Shown: positions 20,831-34,450 of the stretch, piece by piece
Layout: every line of letters begins with the position of its first letter
Position numbering within the stretch: the stretch's first letter is position 1
From: Azorinus chamasolen
Lineage: Eukaryota; Mollusca; Bivalvia; Cardiida; Solecurtidae
Direction of reading: 5' to 3'
Assembly: GCA_963576725.1 (NCBI GenBank)
Contig: OY755244.1
Location: forward strand, 82,393,121 to 82,457,120
DNA length: 64,000 bases
The notes under the pieces: model-generated
Seen by the model: the letters and a program-made list of their open reading frames with translations, nothing else
Told to the model about the DNA's origin: nothing
Databases searched by the model: none
Program-made: the position numbers and the translations under genes

Positions 20831-23800
20831 TGAGGGAGTTATTACCCGTAGTTAGTTTTCAGAAGCATTTTTTCGTCCGGAGCATAACTTCTCAAGTATT
20901 GTAGGCACAACTGTGAAACTTTATCTATGGATAGAAGGTGATGAGAAGATGTGCAGTAAACAAGGGTTGTAACTCTAAATTCATTTTTTATCTGTAAAAT
21001 ACCCCAAATTCCATGTACAGTTGTACACTGGTTCATGTTTTGGTGACAAAAAAGACCTACAACACAACATAAAATCCCACAATAGCTACTTAGAGTTGAA
21101 AGGGTCAAAACGCAAACAGTGCTGGTCACTATACACACGTTCAAATGCTGCTAAGGGCTTTATATAAAGCATGACTACTTTTATCATGGTGTTTCCCAAT
21201 TCATTGCTGAACTTTTCCAATAAATGTTTTACACAAAATGCAACTGTTTTGTAGTTATCTTATTCCTCTACTCAGAGTTCAGGATAAGCATGCCTTACCA
21301 AGTTATTCTTCAAATAACTGAATAGCTTATTCAACAATCTCTATGGTGTAACCAATTGAACAACCCTTTATATAGAATATATACACATTATCGCATCGTA
21401 ACGGATTTGGTGCAAAACTATTGTTACATTTTCACTTTAGTTGCGAAGTTATAGCACTTTTGCACCAAACCCTCAACAAAAATACTTGGAAAGAAAACAG
21501 CTTTTTGTAACACCAATACATAACCGTCTTTGCTAAAAGCCCCTTGCTAGCAGCACTTTCAGTGCTTTGATTAATCTAGTCACCGACCATCGCAGATGAT
21601 CGCCAGTTTCAGAGGCGGCCAGTTGTCTTTCATGATCGCAATCGCTAGTGGGACTGTGTCCTTATGGCCGAACTTGTGTATAATGTGTGCGGCTATAAGA
21701 CTTCTATTAAACGGAAAATCTCTACTTGAAACGAGTTTTAAGAATGCCTTAAACTTACATAAATCGTTTGTTTATATTCTTAAAAGCATGAAAATCAATC
21801 AAATAAATGCTCAAGATGACGTTATTCGGCAATGTATTAGTATTAATTCGGGTTATGTTTTAGTTTTGTTAACTGTTCGACATAGGATTAGGCCGATAAT
21901 TGTGCTGTGGGACCCGCAACACCGAGTATGTAACGGTTTGGTATGACCTACTTTTTTGAGACTTGAGTAACATTTTTACCTTTTCTGCCTGGAATTTTGT
22001 TATGAACGATTCGGTCCCAATCCGTTTCGGACTTGGTCGTTTCGACCCCATTATAAAATATATACATAAGCTGGCGGACACAATATACCGGTAGTCACGG
22101 TGTGCGTCTGTTTCCCTTGAATTGCGGACATAAAATGAACAGAAAAGGGTGATTTTGTTTTTATCTATAGTTCTTAAATTAATTCAATTTTTGATAGTTT
22201 TATTGATATCTCTATCCTAAATTTCATTTGTTTTAAATATTCTATACGCATAATATATATTCAATTCTGTACATGCAATTTAATCATGTGAATCGCTTTT
22301 GAACGCACACATCCTGTGTGAAAAGAGCGCAATATAAATGTGGTATAATAATAATAATAAAAAAATATAGTCATTTTTACGCAAAAGTTAGTGTAACCGA
22401 TTTGCATTCAAAGGTAAATATAATGGCAATTGTGATATGATTGAACGGAACGTACCAACATACGCAGAATTAAATCCAATAGATAAGTATATGTTTTTGA
22501 TAAGGTGATAAATATGACATAAGCTTTCAAACACCAGTATATGCCGTATTATGATAGTCAAGTATGAGGAATTATGTCAGTAAGTATCCTGTTTAATCTG
22601 AATTACAAAGTTGTGGAAATTGTAAAGTCAAGGCATGGAATTAAAAAAAAAAATTGGTTCATTTTGAATTTGGAATTTTATTGTGATAAGAAACAAATAA
22701 CAAAACACAATGATCACACACTACGTATACAGAACAAATATGACTGAGCAAACATATTTATCAAGCAAGAAATATACAGAGCAAATAGATAAGGAACAAA
22801 AAGCAATGGTTGAGTTATATATAGCGACATGATAAAATATATCTGATATGTTTCATAAGCAAACAGAGCAGACCCTGAACAGACTGATCCAACAAGTGTG
22901 TCGAATCTGGGTCTGTTCTATTTGCCAAGGTGTTAAAATGCATATGTACACATATAAGTACATTAATAGTAAAATATAGCAAGATATAGATCTATTGTCA
23001 TAAATATTTTGCATCAGTTAAAATCTGATGTACGGAACTAACTGCGTGTGCGTGTATATTGTACTATATATTCCCAAGTCGCAATGACGTATTTGGGTAT
23101 TCAGTTACCGATTCCTTCAGCAAAGAAGGTCTGAACTTCATTACATTAAAATATTCATTTAAACAGTGATTAACAGTAATTCCATTTTTGTTTTTTATGA
23201 ACTGTAGATGACTATTTGGAATGAATACATAGGTGGTATCCCACCATCGATCCTATGCCTAACCGACATACCAACTGCCATTCCGCATAGCAGTCTAGTG
23301 CAATTTGTTGACGTGCATTCAATGGCTACAAAAGGCGTTTAATAACACGGCATCCGGAAATAATCATTGTATACTATTTCTGACATGAAAATGCTTCGTA
23401 ACATTAGCTTTGGTTTAGTATGTATGTGCAACAAAATCCACAGAATATAGCAATGTGTAAGTAGGGCGCACAAATATACAACACGAAATCACGTGACCAT
23501 AATATGAATTAAGGTATTATCCCAGAGGCAATTACTCAATGAATAAAGAAGTGCGCGTCGGGTGACCTGATGCAAACAATTAGGTAATCACGTCCATAAA
23601 TTGTGCGTGGTCAGTTTGATAATAAGCATTGCGGGAAACGGCTGAAGTGTCAGCTGTAACTAATTACCCACTTAGATTCGTTAATCCTTTCGCTTATAGT
23701 TGATATCAGAAATTAGATTTACAACACATTGATCCCATGCAAAGAATACTGCAACGACTGCAACGCTTTTATTGTGTATTTAAGGATGTTGGTTAAATTG

Positions 23801-24315
23801 TTAAAAAATATAGATACAATCTACATGTAACTGTCTGGTGATCTTGGGGGAGGTGGGGTGTTACTGATGAATTGTCTGAAGCTTCCAGAGCAAGCTCCAC
23901 ACCACACCACCACACTTTCTTCTGCTGTTACAGGACTTCATGCCAAATCAAATGAACTCGATTCAACTTTAGTTGAAGTTCGTAATATCTAGCAGGCAGT
24001 TGTCAACAGCATTGATTCAAATGGGTAGATTCCACACAGTCGGAAAACAATGACCCTCGATGATCCACGGGTTATAGGGGTTGTTCCGTTGGAAGGACCT
24101 TAGACAAATCAAAATCATGTCATTTGCAATGACTGGCCGAATGAACTACACACTGATGTAAGCCGGTGCTCTGTCCTGATTCAACGGCAATGGGCGCTGT
24201 CGTACCGCATGCTCCAGAAAACCATTGAACATACCAGTTTCTGTCTAAAAATAGAAGTCAAATAGGAGATGCCATATGAAAGTTCTAAATGTATGAAACA
24301 ACTGTCTGAACCCGC
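20831..24315. other. no gene seen; sparse repeats
   Basis: Mostly unique AT-rich sequence. A TTAACCC-family core ('gcaaacagagcagaccctga') lies at 22858-22930, and an ATA run at 22347-22358. ORFs 20842-21144 (-), 21596-21946 (+) and 21869-22081 (-) have no recognisable domain. Confidence 0.4.
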
Positions 24316-24322
24316 CTAGTGA

Positions 24323-24618
24323 GTCGTTGGCATGTCTATGATGATGATATTGTCTGTCGTTGGCATGTCTATGACGATCATATTGTCTATCGTTGGCATG
24401 CTTTGACGATGATATTGTCTGTCGTTGGCATGTCTGTGTCGATGATATTGTCTGTCGTTGGCATGTCTATGACGATCATATTGTCTGTCGTTGGCATGTC
24501 TATGATGATCATATTGTCTGTCGTTGGCATGTCTATGATGATCATATTGTATGTCGTTGGCATGTCTGTGTCGATGATATTGTCTGTCGTTGGCATATAT
24601 ATGGCGATGATATTGTCT
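24323..24618. repeat. 33-bp minisatellite, 9 copies
   Basis: Unit 'tcgttggcatgtctatgatg' + 'atgatattgtctg' with point variants and one shortened copy near 24400. The period is divisible by 3, so four overlapping ORFs on both strands stay open here; none is a gene. Confidence 0.9.
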
Positions 24619-24719
24619 GATGGGTAAGCTGTTTGTGAAACTGATCATAGGCGGTAAAACATTTCCAGAGGCACAATGGACAATTTGTAAGTATACTTAG
24701 TTCTGATCGCTATACTACA

Positions 24720-25130
24720 CCTTTTTAGGCTGCCGAAGGCAGCCTATACTTATACGCCTTAGAAAAAGGTGCATGATTAACCGCGGTCCTGTGTTTCTAT
24801 AACTGCCGACTGCTACGGATTTTTTTTTTGTTATCTCGTCTTTTCTAAAATTCATGAAAATTATGTTGTTTTTTTCAAAAATTATGACGTACCCATTTAT
24901 TATTGTTTAAACTCCGCATGATGACTTTGCATTTTAATTTCATATGCACATGTTTATGAGCATGTTCTTCGAAAGCGGCTTTTTAAATGATAGTGATATA
25001 ACTATAATTGAAACACTATTTTAGTATAAGGCACCGTGGCGTAGGGGTAGCGCGGTTAGCCTAGTAACCAAGGGTACACGGTTTCGATCCTAGGTAGATA
25101 CGAAACTATTTTTTTTTCTTTTCGTACGTC
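24720..25130 (+). repeat. 'gctgccgaaggcagc' element with tRNA-like segment
   Basis: Starts with the palindrome 'aggctgccgaaggcagcct' (24728). A tRNA-like segment lies at 25029-25101, with A-box-like 'gtggcgtaggggtagcg' and B-box-like 'ggtttcgatcc'. Poor stem pairing and a T-rich flank favour a SINE or tRNA pseudogene. Confidence 0.5.
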
Positions 25131-27924
25131 ATTTTTTTCTTTTTATTTCTTATTTCAACATTAACGTGCTTTTGTTTTAAATCCATTTAATATTAGCACC
25201 CTGTCATTAAATATGCACACATCGTCCCGTATGTAGAACCTACTCCACACTTACACAAATGGCACCTTAACTCTGATTTGCTGATTAAATGACGTCAACA
25301 AGTTAACAAGTGAATAACTGATTAACTGTCAGTTGAATTTGGTAACTAGTTGAATACAAACTTTTTTATTTCAAAGTTTTTTGCATAATAAAAATGCAAA
25401 AACAACAAAACCTCTCAAACACGACAGGTTAATAAGTGTTAAATACATGTATGTTCTTTCCCCGATTTCCATTCATTTTACAAGCCCCCCCCCCCCCCCA
25501 TTTTTTTTCTGCAAGTACACTATATAACCCGCTTCTCATTTTATTTAGTTATTTATTGAATTTAAGGTCTTGGTTTACACTGCTGATCTTGCCACCTGAT
25601 ACATGTTAGGCAGCCATTTTACGCTTGGGAGATTACACGGAGAACAGAAGTAGTCACGTCCCGTTCCAACATGTCGCAAGTTTGCTTAATACTCATACAG
25701 GGTAAAAGAATTGCAGAAAGCTCCTATAGGAGATTTCTGTCTTACGTTAACCTGCATTAAGCGTCTGCCTATCAGACCCAGAATTAGACATGTTTGATGG
25801 TCGCTTAAGGTTATACTGTAGTTTCCATCAATATCGTGTTTGTTCCTGTCTATACCATCATGAAAGTTTCTTGCAAGTCCAGCGTCAGATATCTTTTACC
25901 GAAAGAAATATCTATTGGTTTCGTAAGAGTGAAACTGATTATTTCTAAAAGCGACCACTTACAGTGATGGTTTTCAGCAGTATTCATGCGCTGCATACTA
26001 ATCTATATTCCGAACCCTGGCGGAATTATACGACTAGTTACGAATGCTTTTTGCCAAGCCGATTTATTCAGAAAGAGCGCTTCTTCGACACAGTTGTAAA
26101 TGCGTTATGTGAGATTTTTTACTATTATATCCTTCAGCAATGCAAAGTATTCACGAAGTGTATTTACGTAGCCCCAAAGAAGACCCTTTCTTCCAAGAGC
26201 TGGACGTCTTTTCGTAAAACCCCGTCAACGTTTACTGGAATGTCCAATTTTAGTTATACATGTACATGTATTTAGTTGCTCAGATCCATTAACTACCGAA
26301 AGTTATATCAAGTTGTTATCAAATATCGTCTCATATTGCATAAAGTCGAAATAAAAGGTCAAAGGGAAATAACTGTCTGACAAAGCAAAAGCGCCCTGTC
26401 CAAATTGTGACACTAAACAACAGATTTATAGGAAATAGTGTCAATACTTCTTATATATGTAATAAATATGCATAGTAAATCCAATTCGGTATGTTGATAA
26501 AAAAAACTATTAAATGTCAATGAGAAGGTATGCAAATTCTGGCCAAAACTGCAATGTGCACATTTTTGCACCGCTTTCGTCTTATTGCATTCTCGTATCT
26601 AGTTTGGCAGTTTTCAGTAACCCTTTATCGGACAAAGGAGCCTTTTGACACAACCCACTTTGTACAAGGTATACCTTATGTACTTATACACTTAAACAGA
26701 TCTAATTTTACATTTTCTGCAAAGGTCAAAACATCCTGGGTCATATGCCATTATGAAAACTGCACGAATATCGATCAGGTAAAGGGCTTTAAAATGTAAC
26801 AAAGCAGCTGAACTTCTTGAAGGATAGTGGCTTTTTATATATATCTGGACACCTAGCACATAACTCGGCACAGTTAACCTTATATGCTTACTGATAACCT
26901 AAAGAATCATTAACGGCAGGAATAACAGCTTGGTGTCGCTCGTGTTTATCATGGACATCGAACGAAACAGTGCTGATCATACTGTTTCTTTGCGCCCACA
27001 TGGTGTCCGATTCGGTAAAAATATAATTTCACGAGTTTCACCACCTCGTACTCACTAGAGCATGTGAAGAATATAATGAATATATGATGATTGGTATCAC
27101 TGGAAGGTAAATAATTTTTATACACGGAAACAGTGTTTGAATGAATATCTGACAAACTAGGGCGACATATGAGCAAGGACGTTTAATACCCATCTGTCAA
27201 AGCGAGTGGAAGTTACTTACCTTTCTGTGTGATAAACTATGTACGCATTGATATGAGACCGACGCCAGCGGACTCGACTAAGCGCTTGTAATTATATCTT
27301 GCAATAGTATACATTGTATGCGCAATGACCTACATACATTGGAGGTGAAGTAACGTTATAAATCAGCAAAGTGGAATGGAGGTAGACCTAATATGGCGGA
27401 AAGGTACTTGTCAAGTTTGAACTGACATGATGTTTATTTGCAATTCTATCACAAATGAGACCATGCTTTACGTGGTTTGGATATCGATTACTGTATGCGT
27501 ATGGTACCTGTTTTGTGTTTATTCAATGGAACTTTGTACAAAGGGAGTGGATGAAGTATTTCTCATTTAGGATTCAGCCTCGGTCATATTATAACAGTAA
27601 AGCGTGGTGTTACATACCAAGTGACTGTCATTTTCAAAATTGTCGTCTCTTTTAATCAATTTGAATCCAGTTTTCTTCCAGTATCTCGGAATGTCAAACA
27701 CTTTGAGACGTAGGGGTTGTCAGCATCCCAACTTCATCCAAACCGATTGCACATACTTATCACAAACTCGTCATTAGCATGCAGATATGAATGAATACCT
27801 ATGACCAACGTCTCATTAATATCAGACACGGCGGTAAATCTTAGGGACATTGAAACCACGGTATATGTAGCCTCTCCGAGGGTATACCAGTTTTCAGTTT
27901 GAGTCTGAATTTATTCTCAATTCT
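25131..27924. other. no gene recognised
   Basis: Includes a poly(C) tract (25485-25499) and a truncated palindromic core ('agctcctataggaga', 25720-25734). ORFs 25964-26275, 26530-26799 and 26949-27176 have Cys/Tyr-rich translations with no recognisable family and no splice context that I can defend. Confidence 0.35.
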
Positions 27925-28770
27925 AAAGGGAGGTGATCCCCGAGAGCAAAAATTGCAACACAAAAAGAGAAATTTGCAGACTCGGTTTTATTGAGTCTGT
28001 TCATGAACAGTAATTGAAAGTGCAACACTGCTCACGCTCCCTAGCACCGGCTTAAGCGGTAATCTTCAGAACAAGAAGTACTGAAATTCATGATCTCGAA
28101 GGATCAGAAGGTATAACAACACTGAGAATGAAGTACGGGGCGACGTTTTACGGCCGCCACACAAGCACTTAACATCTGCTGTTGTGAATATTATAAATTC
28201 TGAAGGGAGGTGATCACCGAGAGCAAAAATTGCAACACAAAAAGAGAAAATTGCAGACTCGGTTTTATTGAGTCTGTTCATGAACAGTAATTGAAAGTGC
28301 AACACTGCTCACGCCCCCTAGCACCGGCTTAAGCGGTATTCAATTTTCAGAACAAGAAGTACTGAAATTCATGATCTCGAAGGATTTCAAAATCTGATCA
28401 ATGCTTGAGATTGAACTCAGACTCAAGCAAGCTGTTTTATAACCTCGGGATCAGGCATTTCCAAGGTAGTTCATTCCTTCAATTCGGCATATGAGCCATA
28501 GCTTTGACAACCGAGACACCACTTTCCTTCAATTGTTTCACTGCCATATATTCTGAAAGTGGGAGATCCTTCGAAAGCAAAAGTAGCAATGCAAATGAGA
28601 AACTTACAGACTCGGGTTTTATTGAGTCTGTTCATGAGTAGTAATTAAAAGTGCAACACTACTCACGCCCCCTAGCACCGGTTTAAGCAGTGATCAATAT
28701 TCAAAAACTAATGACAGAAAATATAACGACACTGAGAAATGAAGAACGGGGCGACTTTCAAGCCAAGTCA
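27925..28770. repeat. three tandem copies of the 'gcaccggcttaag' element
   Basis: Copies start near 27928 ('agggaggtgatccccgagag'), 28203 ('agggaggtgatcaccgagag') and 28553. Each runs through 'actcggttttattgagtctg', 'ccctagcaccggcttaag' and, when complete, 'tgaagtacggggcgac'. The first unit is ~275 bp; the later ones are truncated. The minus ORF 28066-28305 lies wholly within. Confidence 0.8.
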
Positions 28771-29129
28771 TGCGGTAACCAGAAAATTGTTCTATGTCAT
28801 GACATACATTTCTTTGGCCAAAAATACCTAAATTGATCCGTATTTACTCGAAAGATTTCGAAACACCCCCCCCCCCCCCACCCCACCTCATCTGGTTTGT
28901 TAAGTTGAATAATTCAATTCATTTTGATAACTTTAATAATATTAAGAGAGTAGGAAAATAGTGTTGACCCTGATCTTGGTATGTACTATTTGCCTTTATT
29001 CGTCTGTCCCAAGTCGGTGCCCAAGGCAGCCATAGCACATTGGCTTATTTCCTTCACAGGTACCCATACACCTGGATGGAGAGGAGAAAACGGGGGGATG
29101 CAATTTTATGCTCAGAGAAATTCTGATAG

Positions 29130-29203
29130 TCTGATGGCAGGATTCGAACCAGGGACCCTTCGATCCCAAGTCTAACGTCCTACCACTGGACCACCATTCC
29201 CAC
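29130..29203 (-). repeat. tRNA-like (SINE-head) sequence, Pro-like
   Basis: The minus strand reads 'tggtccagtggtaggacg' (A box) and 'ggttcgaatcc' (B box) with an anticodon-loop-like 'cttggga' between (TGG). One anticodon-stem mismatch and a weak T stem argue for a SINE head rather than a working tRNA-Pro. Confidence 0.55.
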
Positions 29204-29361
29204 CAATACTTGGTTAAATACTTGGGGTTATTAAGGTTCCGTGTAACGCTTTCAAGAAATTACTAAACAATGGGGAGTAGTGTTAGGGCATGAAAGGAAA
29301 AATATGCATGGTCCCCTTGTTCTTTATAAGGCTTAATACAGAAGTACACAATGTAAGCCGT

Positions 29362-29641
29362 GTTGAACAAACCTGCGCGTATATTTGATAGTAGGCTATC
29401 ATTTGAACAAACCTACGCGTATATTTGATAGTAGGCTATCATTTGAACAAACCTACGCGTATATTTGATAGTAGGCTATCATTTGAACAAACCTACGCGT
29501 ATATTTGATAGTAGGCTATCATTTGAACAAACCTACGCGTACATTTGATAGTAGGCTATCATTTGAACAAACCTACGCGTATATTTGATAGTAGGTTATC
29601 ATTTGAACAAACCTACGCGTATATTTGATAGTAGGCTATCA
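29362..29641. repeat. 40-bp minisatellite, 7 copies
   Basis: Unit 'tttgaacaaacctacgcgta' + 'tatttgatagtaggctatca'. Seven copies fill 280 bp almost exactly with very few variants, indicating recent expansion. Confidence 0.92.
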
Positions 29642-29816
29642 TTTGCAAATACATGTAGCGTATACCCATATCAGCGATATATATCTGGCCAGTGTGGACT
29701 TTGACATCCATTATCACCTTGATTATGTGCGGTGTACATGTATATGAATTACACTACGTACTTGGGCAGAATAATTTAATCAAACAGTGAGACCCATGAG
29801 TAGTTCATCATTTGGA

Positions 29817-29909
29817 GTTAGTTGATCAGGTTCCATCCCTTTTGCTAGTTAGTTGATCAGGTTCCATCCCTTTTGCTAGTTAGTTGATCAGGTTCCATCC
29901 CTTTTGCTA
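29817..29909. repeat. 31-bp tandem repeat, 3 copies
   Basis: Three identical copies of 'agttagttgatcaggttcca' + 'tcccttttgct'. Confidence 0.9.
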
Positions 29910-30255
29910 TTATGTCGGTCTTATTTAAATTCATCAAGATGTTGCGAAATTGAGTTATACAGATGTACAAGTGGTGGAGAGGGGAGGCGAATAACTCGAT
30001 GCTTTTATCAGGAAACAACTGTCTCTTAATATGGTTACATGTTAAAAGAGTAATAAAACAGCACTGCATCTGTGCTTCTGGACTTGCTGTGGACGTGCGT
30101 GTCCTGTCTGACTCTGTTCCATTTAACCCTTTACTCCATAAATACACCTTTCTACGCATTGCAAACAGAGAGACCCTGCAGGATCCGTCTGCTTGTGAAA
30201 TAATGTAAATATGATTCTACAGCTTCTGTCATGGCCAACATGCACGTTGTACATG

Positions 30256-30640
30256 TACGAGTTGTCTGATCAGGGCCTGTACGAGTTGTCTGATCAGGGC
30301 CTGTTCGAGTTGTCTGATCAGGGCCTGTACGAGTTGTCTGATCAGGGTCTGTACGAGTTGTCTGATCAGGGCCTGTACGAGTTGTCTGATCAGGGTCTGT
30401 ACGAGTTGTCTGATCAGGGTTTGTACGAGTTGTCTGATCAGGGCCTGTACGAGTTGTCTGATCAGGGTCTGTACGAATTGTCTGATCAGGGTCTGTACGA
30501 GTTGTCTGATTAGGGCCTGTACGAGTTGGTCTGATCAGGGTTTGTACGAGTTGTCTGATCAGGGTATGTACGAGTTGTCTGATCAGGGCCTGTACGAGTT
30601 GTCTGATCAGGGTCTGTACGAGTTATCTGATCAGGGTCTG
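30256..30640. repeat. 24-bp minisatellite, 16 copies
   Basis: Unit 'tacgagttgtctgatcaggg' + 'cctg' (or 'tctg'). The embedded 'tctgatcagggtctg' is the core half of the TTAACCC-family palindrome, and matching MITE flanks lie at 30125-30200 and 30650-30715. The array therefore appears to be an internal expansion of such a MITE. ORF 30211-30513 is only the array. Confidence 0.9.
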
Positions 30641-30975
30641 CTCAGATGCATTGTGCAAACAGAGTAGATTCAGTCCAGATAACTCCTGTAAGAGTCATTT
30701 GATCAGGGACTGCTCTATTTGCTTATGAAATAATATATGATTTGATCATGGGATAATAGATCTGATATTACAGTTTATGCCATAGTCATTTATATGCTCA
30801 TACAGCTAAAGAATATCCATTATTTCTTACAATATTTCTATAAGAATTATGCACATCTTTCGTGCAGGTCAACATAGACAAATAGCAGTAGATGTTTTAA
30901 AGAATCTACAGCAATCTGTGTGATCAAACCTATTTGCTTACAGATGGAACAAGTGACAGTCATACAGTGACATAT

Positions 30976-31040
30976 AGAACAAACAGTTTGCGCTATTCGG
31001 CCAAGGTCTGGAACAGACTAACAAATGAATTTTGATTCGA
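30976..31040 (+). pseudogene. LINE ORF2 C-terminal fragment
   Basis: The translation has the form RTNSLRYSAKVWNRLTNEF then a stop. This resembles the '(Y/F)xxxxVWNSLP' motif near the C-terminus of CR1/L2-like reverse transcriptase proteins. Very short, so tentative. Confidence 0.4.
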
Positions 31041-31369
31041 ACTTGGAGTGACTTCAAGGGTAAATACTTCATGGGCATGTGAATGTCTGATATTGTATTA
31101 TTTGCTCCTCTTTACTATATGTATCTGCCTTGGTTTTAAGCGAACCGTGCGGATTCAGTCACTTTTTGTTTTATTCTATTTTTGAAACTGTTGTATTTTT
31201 CAGGCTTTCTATTTAAGTTTTGCTTTTACTAGCCTCGAAAGTCTGAAATCACTGATCAAATGTCAATACAATATTGCAGGAACGCATTATAGTGACTCTT
31301 TGCCAAATTGTTTGAGCCGTTCTATTGCATGATAAACCAGGGCCGCCAGGGCCGGTGTAACGAAGTAAA

Positions 31370-31520
31370 GTGATCCCCATAGAATACTGAACCACCCCCC
31401 CCTATTTAAAAATAGTGACGCCCGGTCATAGTATTTTGACCCCCGATCATAACACTACGACTCCTGCACACGAAGAAAACTGGCCCCTTACGGAGAATTG
31501 TGACCCCCATAGAATAATGA
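31370..31520. repeat. 'gacccccggtcatag' repeat fragment
   Basis: 'cccggtcatagtattttgac', 'cccgatcataacactacgac' and 'gtgacccccatagaataatg' match the sub-units of the tandem array at 35213-36090. Confidence 0.6.
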
Positions 31521-31549
31521 CCCCCTGTCTTTGTGTCAACAAAACATAC

Positions 31550-31760
31550 AGCCGCACGCCTGTGCACGCACGTACACACACGCACACATACGCACAACAT
31601 GCGTGTATATACACAATTACACACTCGCACGCATGCACGCACACATACAGGTACACACATGCACGCATGCACATGTACCGGTACTTCCACATAATAATAC
31701 TTAGATCCAAGCACACAAACAAACACTCATGCACGCACTCACACGCACGTGGGAAAACAT
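31550..31760. repeat. CA-rich simple repeat
   Basis: Interrupted (ACAC/GCAC)n with 'gcatgcacgcacacatacag'. The ORFs on both strands here are simple-sequence artefacts. Confidence 0.8.
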
Positions 31761-31786
31761 GCACCAGCATGCATATATAAAGAGAT

Positions 31787-31789
<3 letters not shown>

Positions 31790-31844
<55 letters not shown>

Positions 31845-31846
31845 TT

Positions 31847-31880
<34 letters not shown>

Positions 31881-31914
31881 AATTACTACTAGTAGTAGTA
31901 CTACTACTACTACA

Positions 31915-31966
<52 letters not shown>

Positions 31967-31996
31967 TTACTATTATTACTACTACTACTTCTACTT

Positions 31997-32045
<49 letters not shown>

Positions 32046-32056
32046 CACTTCTACTT

Positions 32057-32126
<70 letters not shown>

Positions 32127-32237
32127 CACTACTACTACTTCTACTACTACTACTACAATTACTACTAGTAGTACTACTACTACTACAACAACAACTACTA
32201 CTACTACTACTACTTCTACTACTACTACTACTACTAG

Positions 32238-32289
<52 letters not shown>

Positions 32290-32303
32290 CACTACTACTA
32301 CTT

Positions 32304-32343
<40 letters not shown>

Positions 32344-32390
32344 AATTACTACTACTATTACTACTACTATAACTACTACTACTACTACTT

Positions 32391-32423
<33 letters not shown>

Positions 32424-32520
32424 TTACTACTACTACTACTCCTACTCCTACTACTACTACTACTCATTCTCCTACTACTACTACTTATATTCCAACTACC
32501 ATTACTCCTACTACTCCTCA
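31790..32520. repeat. ~730-bp (CTA)n microsatellite
   Basis: Very long, mildly interrupted (CTA/TAC)n with occasional TTC, ATT and CCT triplets. It gives poly-Thr, poly-Tyr, poly-Ser and poly-Val ORFs of up to 281 aa in several frames, none of which is a gene. Confidence 0.97.
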
Positions 32521-32529
32521 TTCCCTTGC

Positions 32530-34165
32530 TTTCAGAGACACTGGTGATGAGTCGTACTGATTTATACATCTTTTACTTGTTATTGGCGCCCGCGCATTTA
32601 GCGCGGCGCCTATATGGGTTTACGGAATGCTCAACTAATGGGAGGAGCAGTCATTTCTGTACCGTTGAAAATTGATAGTTACTTGTTTGAACAATGAAAA
32701 TTGTATGTACTGGTCTATTAAGAGTGTAAATAACTTATCAGAAGTAATGAAATAAAAAATAAGCATTTGTTTGTTATTATTGCATTAAAAGAAATGAATG
32801 CATTATTGATACCAAAAAGCTGATCCTTTCGAATTTCCGGTGCAATAGGCTTGCCTCAAGGTCTTGGAAAATAATACACCTTTTCAGTAAATGCACAGTC
32901 CAGCGTGCACTTATTGGTTGAATGCGGATTAATTGAAAGTTTAGGTATAACGTATATTTGCTTTGTAAAGTTTGGCCCAATTAAGAGTAAAAATCCTATA
33001 CATTACGGTGTATAAATGAATTTTTCAGTTGATTATCGACTTGAAACCAGTCACTAGGTCAGAAAGGCCGAGTCTACTGCACCGTAATACGGTGACGCTG
33101 AAGTTCGTCTATTGTTCCGGAACGTATGCTCATAATAATCACATTTTCATGAAAATCACACGCACTTCAATAAATTTTCCGCCCAATATTTACAGAATGT
33201 CTATTTATTAAAATTTAAAGAAACCCAGCTATATGTTAAGACATTATTTTAGTTTTGAAGTAGTGATTAATCAAATTTATGTACGTTATTGTATAAAATG
33301 TGAAAAATGGAGCACATTGGGACCATTATTTGAGATATCTTAATGTCGTGTAATTAGAATTCGGCCTTGCTTAGTGTCACGTTTGGCATTTTAAACCATT
33401 TTAAACTCCAGATTTGTTGCAAATAGGTGTGTTATATTAAGCTTATCTTATCAGAGTTTATCAATATATGAATGAGATTTTACAATGAAAATGACACTAT
33501 TCTTTTCTAAGATTCAATAATGACTGATCCGTCAATAATCAATTAAAATAATTTATAAAAACGTGCTAATTATCTATCAAACTACAATTGAAACTATTTC
33601 GGTATTCGATTCATTTCTTAAATTAACAGTTTTGAAAAGCTTTGGACAAACTCATTATTTAGTTGTTTTAAGTATAATTATTTCACTGTTTGATAGGGTG
33701 TCTGAAATTATATTTCTGTCTGTAGTAATTCCAACAGCAATATGCTGAACTAAACCTTTGAATGATTGCATGATTGTATTAAAATAATGCCAATCAGTGT
33801 ATATTTTCATGTACGAGTACCAGCTTCAAGAGGTCCCAACGCGAAATGTCTGTCCTTTATGGATAGGCCAGGACGGCGACCCATATTAACTACCGCTGAA
33901 TTTACTCCGGGTAATTTCAATGAGGACTATACTCTTTCAATATCAAACATCATATGAGAAAATAAAACATGTCGGTTTACTGCAGCACGTACACTTCGTG
34001 CATTTTGTAATTGTGTTGATATGCACTAATAGCGGGTTTATTTATGACACGATAGACAGGTACATGTAAAGGTGCGATAATACAACACGTGTATACAACC
34101 TGACTATGGTATGTCCAGTATTTTCGACTTAGTGAACAAACAAAAATACTGACTAAACTTTTTCT
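32530..34165. other. no gene seen
   Basis: A GC-rich palindrome ('ggcgcccgcgcatttagcgc') lies at 32585-32610. The rest is AT-rich without recognisable coding content. Confidence 0.4.
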
Positions 34166-34199
34166 TTTGAGTATACTTTTACCTAATTACCAATCTACC

Positions 34200-34361
34200 T
34201 ACCTAATACTGCTACTACTACTACTCTTACTTCTTCTACTACTACTACCGCTGCTGCTACTACTACTACTATTGCTGCTACAGCCACTACTACTATTGCT
34301 ACTTCTACTATTACCTACCTATCTACCTATCTACCTACCTACTTACCTACCTAATATTACC

Positions 34362-34450
<89 letters not shown>

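Noticed and set aside
24316..24648. Four overlapping ORFs on both strands with regular repeats
   Set aside because: A 33-bp tandem repeat with no internal stop; no independent coding evidence.
25964..26275. 103-aa ORF as a small secreted protein
   Set aside because: No signal peptide, no recognised fold and no splice or promoter context; a chance ORF is as likely.
29362..29641. CRISPR-like array
   Set aside because: Units are contiguous head-to-tail with no unique spacers, and the genome is eukaryotic.
31447..32569. Long ORFs encoding poly-Ser, poly-Thr, poly-Val and poly-Tyr proteins
   Set aside because: They are translations of the (CTA)n tract; every frame is open for the same reason.
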